NCBI RefSeq assembly: GCF_039649665.1 | Contig: NZ_JBDJAW010000032.1 | Coordinates: 26,366-90,365, forward strand | Origin: Microbispora sp. ZYX-F-249 | GTDB taxonomy: Bacteria > Actinomycetota > Actinomycetes > Streptosporangiales > Streptosporangiaceae | Direction: 5' to 3' | DNA length: 64,000 nt | In this document: one piece after another, positions 24,088 to 32,690 of the stretch | How positions within the stretch are numbered: position 1 is the stretch's first letter | Layout of the letters: every line of letters begins with the position of its first letter | Translations under genes and position numbers: made by a program | The notes under the pieces: model-generated | Seen by the model: the letters and a program-made list of their open reading frames with translations, nothing else | What the model was told of the DNA's origin: nothing | Database searches by the model: none

Positions 24088-24767
24088 TCCCTACCCCATC
24101 GCCGACGGTATCGGCCAGCCCCGCATCGACTCCATCCAGCGCCGCGCCTCCGGTTATGCCGACGAGCAACCCAACCGTCGTGTCAGTGACCGGCACTGCC
24201 TCACCGGTCCCGGCGGCTCCGGGCGCACAGCTGTCGCCGGCCTCGAACTCGGTGACGGCGGCAGTGCTGTCCGCGGCGGTGATTGCGGCAATAATCAGCG
24301 CGACAGTCGCCGCTTGTACCGCGGTGTGGACCACGCGGCGCAAGAGCCGCGAGGAGGAACGCGCCCGGCAACGCGACCTGTTCGCCAGGGCGTACCAGGC
24401 GTACGCGGCGTACAAGGAGATGCCGTATGCGATCCGTCGACGCCGCCATGATGACGCGGCCGCTGAGCGCATCCGTTTGTCGGAGACCACACGGGAGATC
24501 CAGAGCCAGCTGAGCTACTTCGCCGTGTGGACCGCCGCCGAGTCCGGAGCCGTGGGCGATGCCTATGCCGCGCTCGTGCGTGAGCTGCGCAAGGTAGCTG
24601 GGGGCGCGATGCGCGAGGCGTGGTTGGCCGAGCCCATCATCGACGACGCGGCGATGAATATTCCGCCGGCGGTCATCGACCTCTCGTCGTTGACGCCGTT
24701 AGAAGAGGCCTTCACCGATGCCGTTCGCGCCCACCTCGCTGCGATCGCTCCATGGTGGACGAAGTAG
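24084..24767 (+). CDS. Membrane-anchored coiled-coil protein, candidate CBASS effector, 227 aa
   Basis: GTG start at 24084 with AGGAGG four bases upstream, overlapping the E2-like stop. Residues 1-56 are Pro/Ser/Thr-rich and probably outside or disordered. One membrane helix spans about residues 57-81 (VTAAVLSAAVIAAIISATVAACTAVW), followed by TTRRKSREEERARQRDLFARAYQAYAAYKEM, a charged coiled coil on the cytoplasmic side. The remainder is helical. No TIR, nuclease, phospholipase or known SAVED domain is visible. A one-helix protein with a helical cytoplasmic domain at the end of a CBASS operon fits a membrane-disrupting effector; that role is inferred. Confidence 0.65.
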   Translation: MIPTPSPTVSASPASTPSSAAPPVMPTSNPTVVSVTGTASPVPAAPGAQLSPASNSVTAAVLSAAVIAAIISATVAACTAVWTTRRKSREEERARQRDLFARAYQAYAAYKEMPYAIRRRRHDDAAAERIRLSETTREIQSQLSYFAVWTAAESGAVGDAYAALVRELRKVAGGAMREAWLAEPIIDDAAMNIPPAVIDLSSLTPLEEAFTDAVRAHLAAIAPWWTK

Positions 24768-25105
24768 TTTGCCGCCCCGGTCCTGTTCTCGACTGGTTAC
24801 CTGTACTGGGAGGTGAACCCCCGAGTCGGCCCCACGTCGGGGGACCTACCTTCAACGGTGGCGGCGCGTGGGGCGCTGTCTGCGGATGTCTCAACCCACG
24901 TCCTTTACGCCGTAGATTTCTCAACGGTCACTCAAGCGAACCGGAGGACCCGTGACCAAATGACCGGGCTTCGGGCAGGTCATTTGAACACACCGCAGCA
25001 GCGCACCCTCGTTGACCGTGGATCCCCTGGTCAGCTCCGGTATTGATGGGTACCGGTCGGGAGCGGTCGGCACGTTCCGCTTCACGGTCAAACGACGGTC
25101 AGACA
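24768..25105. other. 338-base gap after the CBASS-like cassette
   Basis: CCCCCGA (24818-24824) and TCGGGGG (24837-24843) make a 7-base stem about 50 bases after the last cassette stop, a likely terminator. No gene, att duplication or second tRNA is seen. Confidence 0.4.
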
Positions 25106-25140
25106 TCAAAAGAGCCTGATCACTTGGAGAGTGATCAGGC
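25106..25140 (-). terminator. Intrinsic terminator of tRNA-Pro
   Basis: On the minus strand, GCCTGATCACT and AGTGATCAGGC form an 11-base stem with a 5-base loop (25114-25140), followed by TCTTTT. It lies about 20 bases past the 3' end of the tRNA. This is the best T-tract terminator in the window. Confidence 0.85.
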
Positions 25141-25161
25141 CTCTGACCTGCTAGAACAGTG

Positions 25162-25235
25162 TCGGGACGGCGGGATTTGAACCCACGACCCCTTGACCCC
25201 CAGTCAAGTGCGCTGCCAAACTGCGCTACGTCCCG
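25162..25235 (-). tRNA. tRNA-Pro (anticodon GGG)
   Basis: A complete cloverleaf: acceptor CGGGACG pairs with CGTCCCG, a D arm, anticodon arm CTTGA/TCAAG around CTGGGGG with GGG at positions 34-36, and a T arm with GTGGGTTCAAATCCCGC. The discriminator base is A and CCA is not encoded. Its 3' end faces the accessory region on the left. Confidence 0.95.
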
Positions 25236-25327
25236 TTGCCCTGGTCTCCCGGGGCACATCCAAACCTTAGCGCAGTTTCCGCTCTCGTGCGTACACGAAC
25301 CGCGCCGGTGGGCCTAGGCTGGCGATC

Positions 25328-25762
25328 ATGGGCAGGAAGGCGCGGATCGACCAGGAAGAACTCGTCCGGCTGGCCGGCGAGGGATGGACCAACGCCCGCC
25401 TCGCCGAGCACTTCGGCGTCACGGAGTCGGGCGTCCTGCAGGCGAAGCGCGCGGCCGGTCTGTCCAAGCCGATGACGGACCACAGCCGCGCCCTGCCGTG
25501 GAAGCTCCGGCGCGAGCACAGCCAGAGCGGCCCCGCCACCAACCTCCGGAACCTCTCCGCCGCGTCCCAGGGCCGCCGGGTCCCCAAGGACAGGCTCAAC
25601 ACCGCCCTACGGTGGGCGAGCCGGCTGGTCGACAACGGGCTCGACATCGCCTACGACCCCGAGCAAGGCTTTCATGAGGTGCCCGCCGGGGACGACTCTC
25701 ACGTCGCCCGGGTCCTCGCCGAGGCCCGTGCCGCCACGGACGCGGCGGGCACCAGTCCCTGA
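25328..25762 (+). CDS. HTH-containing small protein, 144 aa
   Basis: Residues about 7-40 (IDQEELVRLAGEGWTNARLAEHFGVTESGVLQAKRAAGL) are a clear helix-turn-helix of the homeodomain-like type. The middle (RREHSQSGPATNLRNLSAASQGRRVPKDRLNTALRWASRLVDNGLDIAYDPEQGFHEVP) resembles phage- and plasmid-type small regulators conserved next to tRNA-Pro in actinomycetes. ATG at 25328 is the first in frame. It is the first chromosomal-style gene after the accessory region. Target unknown. Confidence 0.75.
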   Translation: MGRKARIDQEELVRLAGEGWTNARLAEHFGVTESGVLQAKRAAGLSKPMTDHSRALPWKLRREHSQSGPATNLRNLSAASQGRRVPKDRLNTALRWASRLVDNGLDIAYDPEQGFHEVPAGDDSHVARVLAEARAATDAAGTSP

Positions 25763-25771
25763 CCGTACGGC

Positions 25772-26110
25772 TCACACACCGTCGCGGGGCACTGGCCTGG
25801 TCTCCTCGCGTACGTGCACGTGGCGTTCGCCCGGATGGACGGCGGTGTGCGACTCGGTTTCCTGGACGTGGACGTGCGGCTCGGCCGCCGGGTCCACGGT
25901 GTACATCGTGTCCGGCTCGATCGTCTCCACCGTCTCCTCGGCCGTCCGCGGACGGCGCGTGTAGCGAGTAGTCAGCACCATGCCGACGACTCCCACAAGC
26001 ATGAGAATCCAGCCGATCATTTGTAGGTCGATTCCAGGAACGTCCCATTTGACGGCGAACGCGAGAACCGCGCCGACCGCGATGAAGGCGAGACTGGCCC
26101 CGAAGCCCAT
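25772..26110 (-). CDS. DUF6458-like membrane protein, 112 aa
   Basis: Two membrane helices (GASLAFIAVGAVLAFAV and MIGWILMLVGVVGMVLTT) joined by KWDVPGIDLQ, the pattern of DUF6458, a small actinobacterial membrane family. The C-terminal 60 residues are acidic with several His-Val-His groups (EPHVHVQETE, ERHVHVREET) that could bind metal. GAGGAGG lies just upstream of the ATG at 26110. It converges with the HTH gene to within ten bases. No function is known for the family. Confidence 0.75.
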   Translation of the reverse strand: MGFGASLAFIAVGAVLAFAVKWDVPGIDLQMIGWILMLVGVVGMVLTTRYTRRPRTAEETVETIEPDTMYTVDPAAEPHVHVQETESHTAVHPGERHVHVREETRPVPRDGV

Positions 26111-26228
26111 GGCTACCTCCTCTGCTGGTCAACCGCCCTTTACCCCCAGAATCCACGATTACGCAAGGCGTGAAGGCCGCATTCCCGGGCAGTGCGGATG
26201 AACAACGCACTCACCCCTGGAGGCAGAT

Positions 26229-26870
26229 ATGAACGCCGTAGCATGGGTGGCCGTCGTGATCGTCGCCGTGCTGGTGATCCTGGCAGTCGGCTACCTCGTG
26301 TCGGCAAGCAACCGCCGGCGCCACCTGCGCGACCGTTTCGGGCCCGAATACGAACGGACTGTGCGGGAGAGCGACAGCCGTAGGGAGGCCGAGCAGGAAC
26401 TGCTCGCCCGCGAGGAGCGCCACGCCAAGCTGGACATCCGCCCGCTCGCCCCGCAGACCCGGGACCAGTACGCGAGGAAGTGGACCGAGGTTCAGGAGCG
26501 GTTCGTGGACGCTCCCGGCTTCGCCGTGACCGAGGCGGACGCGCTGGTCACCGCAGTGATGGCGGAGCGCGGCTACCCCACGGACGAGTTCGAGCAGCGT
26601 CTGAGCGACCTGTCGGTCGCCCACGCCGCCACGCTCGACCACTACCGCAAGGCCCACGACATCAGCAGCCGCGCCGCCCGGCAGGACGCCACGACGGAGG
26701 AGCTGCGTCAGGCGATGGTCCATTACCGCGCGCTGTTCCAGGAGCTTCTCGGTGACGGCGCCGAGGTCTCTCCCGACGACCACGTCAACGGCGCCGCGTA
26801 CACCGCCGACGGCTACGACGGCGCCTCGATGAACGGTCACCACGCGGACGTGCGGAAGGCGAGGCGATGA
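26229..26870 (+). CDS. Membrane-anchored hypothetical protein, 213 aa
   Basis: One N-terminal membrane helix (AWVAVVIVAVLVILAVGYLV) followed by a positive stop and a helical cytoplasmic region. RPLAPQTRDQYARKWTEVQERFVDAPGFAVTEADALVTAVMAERGYP resembles a conserved block of small actinomycete proteins, and the same W-x-E-x-x-x-x-FVDxP pattern recurs in the next gene, so the two are probably related by duplication. Its stop overlaps the ATG of that gene (ATGA). Function unknown. Confidence 0.75.
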   Translation: MNAVAWVAVVIVAVLVILAVGYLVSASNRRRHLRDRFGPEYERTVRESDSRREAEQELLAREERHAKLDIRPLAPQTRDQYARKWTEVQERFVDAPGFAVTEADALVTAVMAERGYPTDEFEQRLSDLSVAHAATLDHYRKAHDISSRAARQDATTEELRQAMVHYRALFQELLGDGAEVSPDDHVNGAAYTADGYDGASMNGHHADVRKARR

Positions 26871-27793
26871 CGATGCGGATGAACAGGCACCACGAGCGCG
26901 GCGAGGTCGCCGAGCAGCCGACTCCCGAGACCCCCGAGCCTCTCGAGGAGGAGGCGCGCAGAGAGAGGGCTCTCGCGGACGCCGGGCGGGACGAGCACGA
27001 GGGTCCCGGCCCGGTCTACTCCCCCAGCGAGGCCAGCGACGCGTACACCGCCGGCTACGCCGACGCCACGGCGCGGGACACCGGCGACCAGGCGTACGCG
27101 GACGCAACAGCCGACGCGGACGGCGACGGCCGCCGCTTCCGTGAGCCGTACGGCCAGGCGGGCGACGACGTCCTCACGTCGCCCCGGACCGGCGGCGGGC
27201 ACACGGCCGACGGCGACCGCCTCGTCGCGGGCCGCCGCGTGGACGACGACGACGAGGGCGGCCGGACCTACGACAACGCCGCCGACGGCGCGTACGAGGT
27301 CCGGGATGCCGACGCCGGAACGGCCGGCACCGGGTACGCCCGGGACGGCCTGGCGGCCGGGGACGCCACAGCGGACACCACAGCGGACACCACGGCCGAC
27401 ACCACGGCCGACACCACGGCCTACGGCGACACCGGAACCGGCACCACGGCGGACACCACCACGGACACCACCGCCGGCACCTCTGCCGTTCCCTCCGTGG
27501 ACGGCCCCGTGGCCTACCCCGCCACCACCACGACCGCGGCCTCCGGCGCGGCCTCCGTCCTGGACGAGACGCTGGAAGGCCGGTGGCGCGAGATCAAGTC
27601 GGGTTTCGTCGACGATCCCCGTCACTCGATCGAACAGGCGGACGCGCTCGTGGAGGAGGCCCTGTCGGCCTTCACCACCCGCCGCCAGGCGCTGCTCGAC
27701 CAGTGGAAGGACAACGAGCGGGGCGACACCGAGGCGCTGCGCCTGGCCCTGCACGAGTACCACGCGTTACTAGCCCAGTTGACCCGGAAGTGA
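26867..27793 (+). CDS. Hypothetical protein with acidic repeats, related to preceding gene, 308 aa
   Basis: The N-terminal two thirds are acidic, low-complexity and rich in Asp, Thr and Gly, with a tandem TADT repeat encoded by a 12-base unit at about 27366-27422. The last 80 residues (LEGRWREIKSGFVDDPRHSIEQADALVEEALSAFTTRRQALLDQWK) match the conserved block of the upstream protein, so this is a second copy fused to a disordered arm. There is no membrane segment. Coupled translation by ATGA overlap suggests they work together, perhaps as a membrane-anchored and a soluble partner. Confidence 0.7.
   Translation: MTMRMNRHHERGEVAEQPTPETPEPLEEEARRERALADAGRDEHEGPGPVYSPSEASDAYTAGYADATARDTGDQAYADATADADGDGRRFREPYGQAGDDVLTSPRTGGGHTADGDRLVAGRRVDDDDEGGRTYDNAADGAYEVRDADAGTAGTGYARDGLAAGDATADTTADTTADTTADTTAYGDTGTGTTADTTTDTTAGTSAVPSVDGPVAYPATTTTAASGAASVLDETLEGRWREIKSGFVDDPRHSIEQADALVEEALSAFTTRRQALLDQWKDNERGDTEALRLALHEYHALLAQLTRK
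27366..27422 (+). repeat. 12-base tandem repeat coding for Thr-Ala-Asp-Thr
   Basis: About five copies of a 12-base unit close to GACACCACGGCC encode repeated TADT in the acidic protein. The unit keeps the frame, so copy-number change would alter length without breaking the gene. Confidence 0.8.
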
Positions 27794-27800
27794 GGTAACA

Positions 27801-27995
27801 ATGCTCGCCATCGCCGCGGCGGTCGTCTTCGGGATCGCCTTCCTCCTCGATCTCCTCAACGCGAGCATCGGCATCGGCATGACCGCGCTGATCGCCCTCG
27901 GTCTCTGCCTGCTCGCCCTGCACCAGGCCGGTGTCGGCACCGCCGGGGTGAACTCCTGGCGCGGCGGCTGGCGCGGCGGACGCGTCCGTCGCTGA
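27801..27995 (+). CDS. Small membrane protein, 64 aa
   Basis: Two hydrophobic helices (IAAAVVFGIAFLLDLLNA, MTALIALGLCLLALHQAGVG) with a basic tail ending in WRGGWRGGRVRR. It follows the acidic repeat protein by seven bases with GAGGTAACA before the ATG, as the third gene of this operon. Similar tiny membrane proteins are widespread in actinomycetes with no assigned role. Confidence 0.65.
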   Translation: MLAIAAAVVFGIAFLLDLLNASIGIGMTALIALGLCLLALHQAGVGTAGVNSWRGGWRGGRVRR

Positions 27996-28129
27996 CCCCG
28001 GCCCTCTCGCCATCAGCCTTTCTCCCCTACCGAATCGCGGCCGCGACGGGTACGAAGGTCTCGCGGGAGCCCCTCCCGCGAGACCCGCCGCGAACCCGGT
28101 CCGTCCCCCGGACCCCTGAGGAGGCCGTG

Positions 28130-28780
28130 ATGCCACACAAGGTGGAAGAGGTCATGACGCGCGATCCGGTGACTCTGCCGGAGGAGGCCCCCGTGGTGAA
28201 AGCCGCCAAGCTGATGCGTGACCGCGGGATCGGCGACGTACTGGTGGTCGAGGACGGCCGGCTTCGCGGTCTGGTGACCGACCGGGACATCGTCGTACGC
28301 GCGGTCGCGGAGGGCAGGGACCTCGCCACCACTCCGCTGGCGACGCTGTGCACCAGTGACGTGGTGACCGTCGGCCCGGACCAGGACGTGGTGGAGGCCG
28401 CGCGGTTGATGCGCGAGAAGGACGTGCAGCAGCTCCCCGTGGTGGTGGACGGGCACCCGGTCGGCGTCGTCGCCCTGGCCGACCTCGCCCCACGCCCCAC
28501 AGCCGATCTCGCCGCACATCCCACGACCGAGCTCGCCCCACGCTCCACAACCGAACTCGCCGCACATCCCACGACCGAGCTCGCCCCACACCCCGCAACC
28601 GGCCGCGCCGCACACTCCCCAACCGGCCACGCTCCCGGCCTGCCGACCGGCCGCACAGCCGACCTCGCCCCACATCCCCTGACCGGCCACGCTCCCGGCC
28701 GCACCACCGCCCCGGACCCGGGCGCTCGACCCGCCCCGGACCCGGCCGTTCAACCCGTGCCGGCTCCGGCCCCGCGCTGA
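28130..28780 (+). CDS. CBS-domain pair protein with Pro/Ala/Thr-rich tail, 216 aa
   Basis: Two CBS motifs span about residues 1-120: KVEEVMTRDPVTLPEEAPVVKAAKLMRDRGIGDVLVVEDGRLRGLVTDRDIVVRA and the second ending GVVALADLA. They bind adenosine nucleotides and act as energy sensors. The last 95 residues are a low-complexity tail of repeated PHPTTELA-like units, which is unusual for a CBS protein and was probably made by repeat expansion. ATG at 28130 is preferred over GTG at 28127, with GAGGAGG five bases upstream. A second, tail-less CBS protein lies at 56661. Confidence 0.8.
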   Translation: MPHKVEEVMTRDPVTLPEEAPVVKAAKLMRDRGIGDVLVVEDGRLRGLVTDRDIVVRAVAEGRDLATTPLATLCTSDVVTVGPDQDVVEAARLMREKDVQQLPVVVDGHPVGVVALADLAPRPTADLAAHPTTELAPRSTTELAAHPTTELAPHPATGRAAHSPTGHAPGLPTGRTADLAPHPLTGHAPGRTTAPDPGARPAPDPAVQPVPAPAPR

Positions 28781-28927
28781 ACCGCACGCCGGGGGCACGC
28801 TCCCGGACGGCGGCATCGCCACCGCGGCTGACCCGAAAATCATGGGTGAGCAAGCTAGCTGCTCATATACCGTGTTCCGCATGATTTTGCCCCTCCAGCG
28901 ACGCGCCGCCCGCCCTGGACCACAGCC

Positions 28928-30661
28928 GTGCTGACCCGGCTTCTCCGCACGTACCTGCGGCCCTACTCACCCGCGCTCACGGCGGTGGTGCTGTTCCAGC
29001 TGGTCGGCACCATCGCCTCCCTCTACCTGCCGAGCCTGAACGCCGACATCATCGACCAGGGGGTGGCCACCGGCGACACCGGCTACATCCTGGGCACCGG
29101 CGGCTGGATGCTGACCGTGTCCTTCGTGCAGATCGCCTGCTCGATCGCGGCGGTCTACTACGGCGCGCGGGTGGCGGCGGGGTTCGGCCGGGACGTCCGG
29201 TCGGCGGTCTTCCACCGGGTGAGCGGCTTCTCCGCGCGTGAGGTGGCCCAGTTCGGGGCGCCCTCGCTGATCACGCGTAACACCAACGACGTCCAGCAGG
29301 TCCAGATGCTCGTGGTGATGACCTGCACGATGCTGGTCGCCGCGCCCATCATGGGGGTCGGCGTCATCATCATGGCCCTGCGTCAGGACGTCGGGCTGTC
29401 GTGGCTCATGCTGGTCTGCGTCCCGGTGCTGCTGGTCTCGATCGGGCTGATCGTCTTCCGCATGGTCCCCCAGTTCCGTGCCATGCAGACCCGCATCGAC
29501 GAGGTGAACCGGGTGCTGCGCGAGCAGCTGTCCGGCATCCGCGTGGTGCGGGCCTTCGTCCGCGAACGCGAGGAGACCCGCCGGTTCGCCGCCGCGAACG
29601 ACGCGCTGACCGGTACGGCGCTGCGCGTCGGGCGGCTGACCGCGCTCATCTTCCCCACCGTGATGCTGATCCTCAACGCCTCCAGCGTCGCCGTGCTGTG
29701 GTTCGGCGCCGCCCGGGTGGACAGCGGCGAGATGCAGGTGGGCGCCCTCACCGCGTTCCTCATGTACCTGCTGCAGATCCTCATGTCGATGATGATGGCC
29801 ACCTTCATCTCGATCATGATCCCGCGCGCCGCCGTCTGCGCGGAGCGCATCGTCGAGGTGCTCGACACCGAGTCGTCGGTGCGCCCGCCCGAGCGCCCGG
29901 TGCGCCAGGTGGACCGCCGGGCCGACCTGGAGCTGCGCGACGTCGGGTTCCGCTACCCGGGCGCGGCGGCGCCGGTGTTGTCCGGCGTCTCCTTCCGGGT
30001 GACCGCGGGACAGACCACCGCCGTCATCGGCAGCACCGGATCGGGGAAGACGACCCTGGTCTCCCTGGTCCCCCGGCTGTTCGACGCCACGTCCGGCGCG
30101 GTGCTGATCGACGGGGTCGACGTACGCGAGCTCGATCCCCGGATGCTCTGGACACGCATCGGCCTGGTGCCGCAGAAGCCGTACCTGTTCTCCGGCACCG
30201 TCGCGAGCAACCTGCGGTACGGCAACCCGGACGCCACCGACGAGGAGCTGTGGGAGGCGCTGGAGATCGCCCAGGCCCGCGACTTCGTCGAGGCGATGCC
30301 CGAGGGCCTGCAGGCGCCGATCTCCCAGGGCGGCACCAACGTGTCGGGCGGGCAGCGGCAGCGCCTGTCCATCGCCCGGGCGCTGGTGGCCAAACCCGAG
30401 ATCTATCTGTTCGACGACTCGTTCTCGGCCCTCGACCTGTCCACCGACGCCCGGCTGCGGGCCGCGCTGCGCCCGTACACGGCCGGCGCCGCGGTGGTGA
30501 TCGTCGCCCAGCGGGTCTCCACCATCGCGGACGCCGACCAGATCGTCGTCCTGGACGACGGCGTCGTCGCCGGCATCGGCACCCACGAGGAGCTGCTCGG
30601 CTCCTGCCCGACGTACGTCGAGATCGTCGAGTCCCAACTGACCGCGGGGAGTGCGGCATGA
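28928..30661 (+). CDS. ABC exporter half, degenerate nucleotide site, 577 aa
   Basis: A membrane domain of about six helices (residues about 15-300) followed by an ATPase domain. Walker A is GSTGSGKTT, the signature is [15 protein letters not shown], and Walker B is [11 protein letters not shown], where the catalytic Glu after Asp is replaced by Asp. The switch His is also changed (VAQRVST instead of AHRLST). These changes make its own ATP site weak. Its stop overlaps the ATG of the partner half (ATGA), so the two form one heterodimer like TmrAB. It would export drugs or lipids; the substrate is unknown. Confidence 0.9.
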   Translation: MLTRLLRTYLRPYSPALTAVVLFQLVGTIASLYLPSLNADIIDQGVATGDTGYILGTGGWMLTVSFVQIACSIAAVYYGARVAAGFGRDVRSAVFHRVSGFSAREVAQFGAPSLITRNTNDVQQVQMLVVMTCTMLVAAPIMGVGVIIMALRQDVGLSWLMLVCVPVLLVSIGLIVFRMVPQFRAMQTRIDEVNRVLREQLSGIRVVRAFVREREETRRFAAANDALTGTALRVGRLTALIFPTVMLILNASSVAVLWFGAARVDSGEMQVGALTAFLMYLLQILMSMMMATFISIMIPRAAVCAERIVEVLDTESSVRPPERPVRQVDRRADLELRDVGFRYPGAAAPVLSGVSFRVTAGQTTAVIGSTGSGKTTLVSLVPRLFDATSGAVLIDGVDVRELDPRMLWTRIGLVPQKPYLFSGTVASNLRYGNPDATDEELWEALEIAQARDFVEAMPEGLQAPISQGGTNVSGGQRQRLSIARALVAKPEIYLFDDSFSALDLSTDARLRAALRPYTAGAAVVIVAQRVSTIADADQIVVLDDGVVAGIGTHEELLGSCPTYVEIVESQLTAGSAA

Positions 30662-32646
30662 GCGAGCGGCCCACGGCACCTGCACGGCCCCGCCCCGCGG
30701 GAGGCGGCGGTTTCGGGCCCTTCGGCGGCGGCCAGATGCCGGCGGAGAAGTCGCTGAACTTCGGCCCCTCCGCCCGGCGGCTGCTGCGGCGGCTGAGCCC
30801 GGAACGGCCGAGGATCATGGCCGTGATCGCCCTCGCCGTGGTCAGCGTGGTGCTCTCCGTCATCGGGCCGAAGCTGCTCGGCCGCGCGACCGACGTGATC
30901 TTCAGCGGGGTGATCGGCGGACGGCTGCCCGCGGGGGCGACCAAGGAGCAGGCCGTGCAGGGGCTGCGCGCCTCGGGCCACGGCGACTTCGCCGACATGC
31001 TCGCGGGGATGGACGTCGTCCCCGGCCGCGGCATCGACTTCGGCGAGCTGGGCACCGTCCTGGCGTGGGTCCTCGGGCTCTACCTGGCCGCGTCGCTGTT
31101 CATGTGGCTGCAGGGCTACCTGCTCAACGACGTGACGCAGCGCACGGTGTTCCGCCTGCGGGCCGACGTCGAGGACAAGCTGAACCGGTTGCCGCTGAAG
31201 TTCTTCGACGGCCAGCCGCGCGGCGAGCTGCTCAGCCGGGTCACCAACGACATCGACAACGTGTCCCAGACCCTGCAGCAGACGCTGAGCCAGCTGCTGA
31301 GCTCGCTGCTCACCGTTATCGGCGTGCTGGTCATGATGTTCGTGATCTCGCCGCTGCTCGCGGCGATCGCGCTGGTGACGATCCCGGTCACGATGATCGT
31401 GACCGGGCAGATCGCCAAGCGTTCGCAGAAGCAGTTCGTCGCGCAGTGGGCGCACACCGGCACGCTCAACGCCCACATCGAGGAGGCGTTCACCGGGCAC
31501 GAGCTGGTGAAGGTCTTCGGGCGGGGCCCGGAGGTCGAGGAGGTCTTCCGGGAGCGGAACGACGCCCTGTACACGGCGAGCTTCGGCGCCCAGTTCATCT
31601 CCGGGATCATCATGCCCGCGATGATGTTCATCGGGAACCTGAACTACGTCGCCATCGCGGTCGTCGGCGCCGTACGGGTCGCCGGCGGCTCGATGAGCCT
31701 GGGCGACGTCCAGGCGTTCATCCAGTACTCCCGGCAGTTCACGCAGCCGCTGACCCAGGTCGCCTCGATGGCCAACCTGCTGCAGTCGGGCGTGGCCTCC
31801 GCCGAGCGGGTCTTCGAGCTGCTGGACGCCGAGGAGCAGGAGCCCGACCCCGCCGCCCCGGCGCTGCCCGCCACCCGGCGGGGGCGCGTCGAGTTCGAGC
31901 ACGTGTCCTTCCGGTACGACCCCGGCCAGCCCCTCATCGAGGACCTGTCGCTGGTGGCCGAGCCCGGGCACACGATCGCGATCGTCGGCCCGACCGGCGC
32001 GGGCAAGACCACGCTGGTCAACCTGGTCATGCGCTTCTACGAGCTGGACGCGGGCCGCATCACCCTCGACGGCGTCGACATCACCGCGATGCGCCGCGAG
32101 GACCTGCGCGCCCAGATCGGCATGGTGCTCCAGGACACCTGGCTGTTCGGCGGGACGATCCGCGACAACATCGCCTACGGCAACCCGCGGGCGACCGACG
32201 AGGAGATCCTGGCCGCGGCCCGGGCGACGTACGTCGACCGGTTCGTGCGCACCCTGCCGGACGGGTACGACACGGTGATCGACGAGGAGGGCGGCAACGT
32301 CAGCGCGGGCGAGAAGCAGCTGATCACCATCGCCCGCGCCTTCCTCGCCGACCCGTCCCTGCTCATCCTGGACGAGGCGACCAGCTCGGTCGACACCCGC
32401 ACCGAGGTCCTCGTGCAGCACGCGATGGCCGCGCTGCGCAGCGACAGGACGAGCTTCGTCATCGCCCACCGGCTGTCCACGATCCGCGACGCGGATCTCA
32501 TCCTGGTGATGGAGTCGGGCAGCATCGTCGAGCACGGCACCCACGACGAGTTGCTCGCCGCCGGGGGCGCCTACCACCGGCTGTACTCCGCTCAATTCGC
32601 CGGCGCCCTGGCCGATGACGACGCCCCCGCCGCCGAAATCGGGTGA
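30658..32646 (+). CDS. ABC exporter half, catalytically competent site, 662 aa
   Basis: The second half of the exporter. A Pro/Gly-rich N-terminal extension of about 45 residues precedes the membrane domain. Walker A is GPTGAGKTT, Walker B is [10 protein letters not shown] with the catalytic Glu intact, and the H-loop is AHRLST. Its signature is [12 protein letters not shown], where the usual SGGQ is altered, as expected when the partner's site is the inactive one. It has a large extra loop between the first membrane helices (about residues 90-120). The pair is followed by a hairpin terminator at 32649-32679. Confidence 0.9.
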   Translation: MSERPTAPARPRPAGGGGFGPFGGGQMPAEKSLNFGPSARRLLRRLSPERPRIMAVIALAVVSVVLSVIGPKLLGRATDVIFSGVIGGRLPAGATKEQAVQGLRASGHGDFADMLAGMDVVPGRGIDFGELGTVLAWVLGLYLAASLFMWLQGYLLNDVTQRTVFRLRADVEDKLNRLPLKFFDGQPRGELLSRVTNDIDNVSQTLQQTLSQLLSSLLTVIGVLVMMFVISPLLAAIALVTIPVTMIVTGQIAKRSQKQFVAQWAHTGTLNAHIEEAFTGHELVKVFGRGPEVEEVFRERNDALYTASFGAQFISGIIMPAMMFIGNLNYVAIAVVGAVRVAGGSMSLGDVQAFIQYSRQFTQPLTQVASMANLLQSGVASAERVFELLDAEEQEPDPAAPALPATRRGRVEFEHVSFRYDPGQPLIEDLSLVAEPGHTIAIVGPTGAGKTTLVNLVMRFYELDAGRITLDGVDITAMRREDLRAQIGMVLQDTWLFGGTIRDNIAYGNPRATDEEILAAARATYVDRFVRTLPDGYDTVIDEEGGNVSAGEKQLITIARAFLADPSLLILDEATSSVDTRTEVLVQHAMAALRSDRTSFVIAHRLSTIRDADLILVMESGSIVEHGTHDELLAAGGAYHRLYSAQFAGALADDDAPAAEIG

Positions 32647-32648
32647 GC

Positions 32649-32679
32649 GGTGCCGCGTGGCCCAGGGTCGCGCGGCACC
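32649..32679 (+). terminator. Hairpin after the ABC pair
   Basis: GGTGCCGCG (32649-32657) and CGCGGCACC (32671-32679) form a 9-base stem beginning three bases past the stop. It also lies just beyond the convergent NDH-2 gene and may serve both. Confidence 0.65.
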
Positions 32680-32690
32680 CGCCCGAGCCG

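Noticed and set aside
3621..25161. A second copy of the tRNA-Pro 3' end as attachment site
   Set aside because: I scanned for the T-arm and acceptor sequence in the accessory region and did not see it; a short imperfect copy could have been missed.
26867..27793. The acidic repeat protein as an S-layer or adhesin
   Set aside because: It has no signal peptide and no membrane segment, so surface location is not supported.
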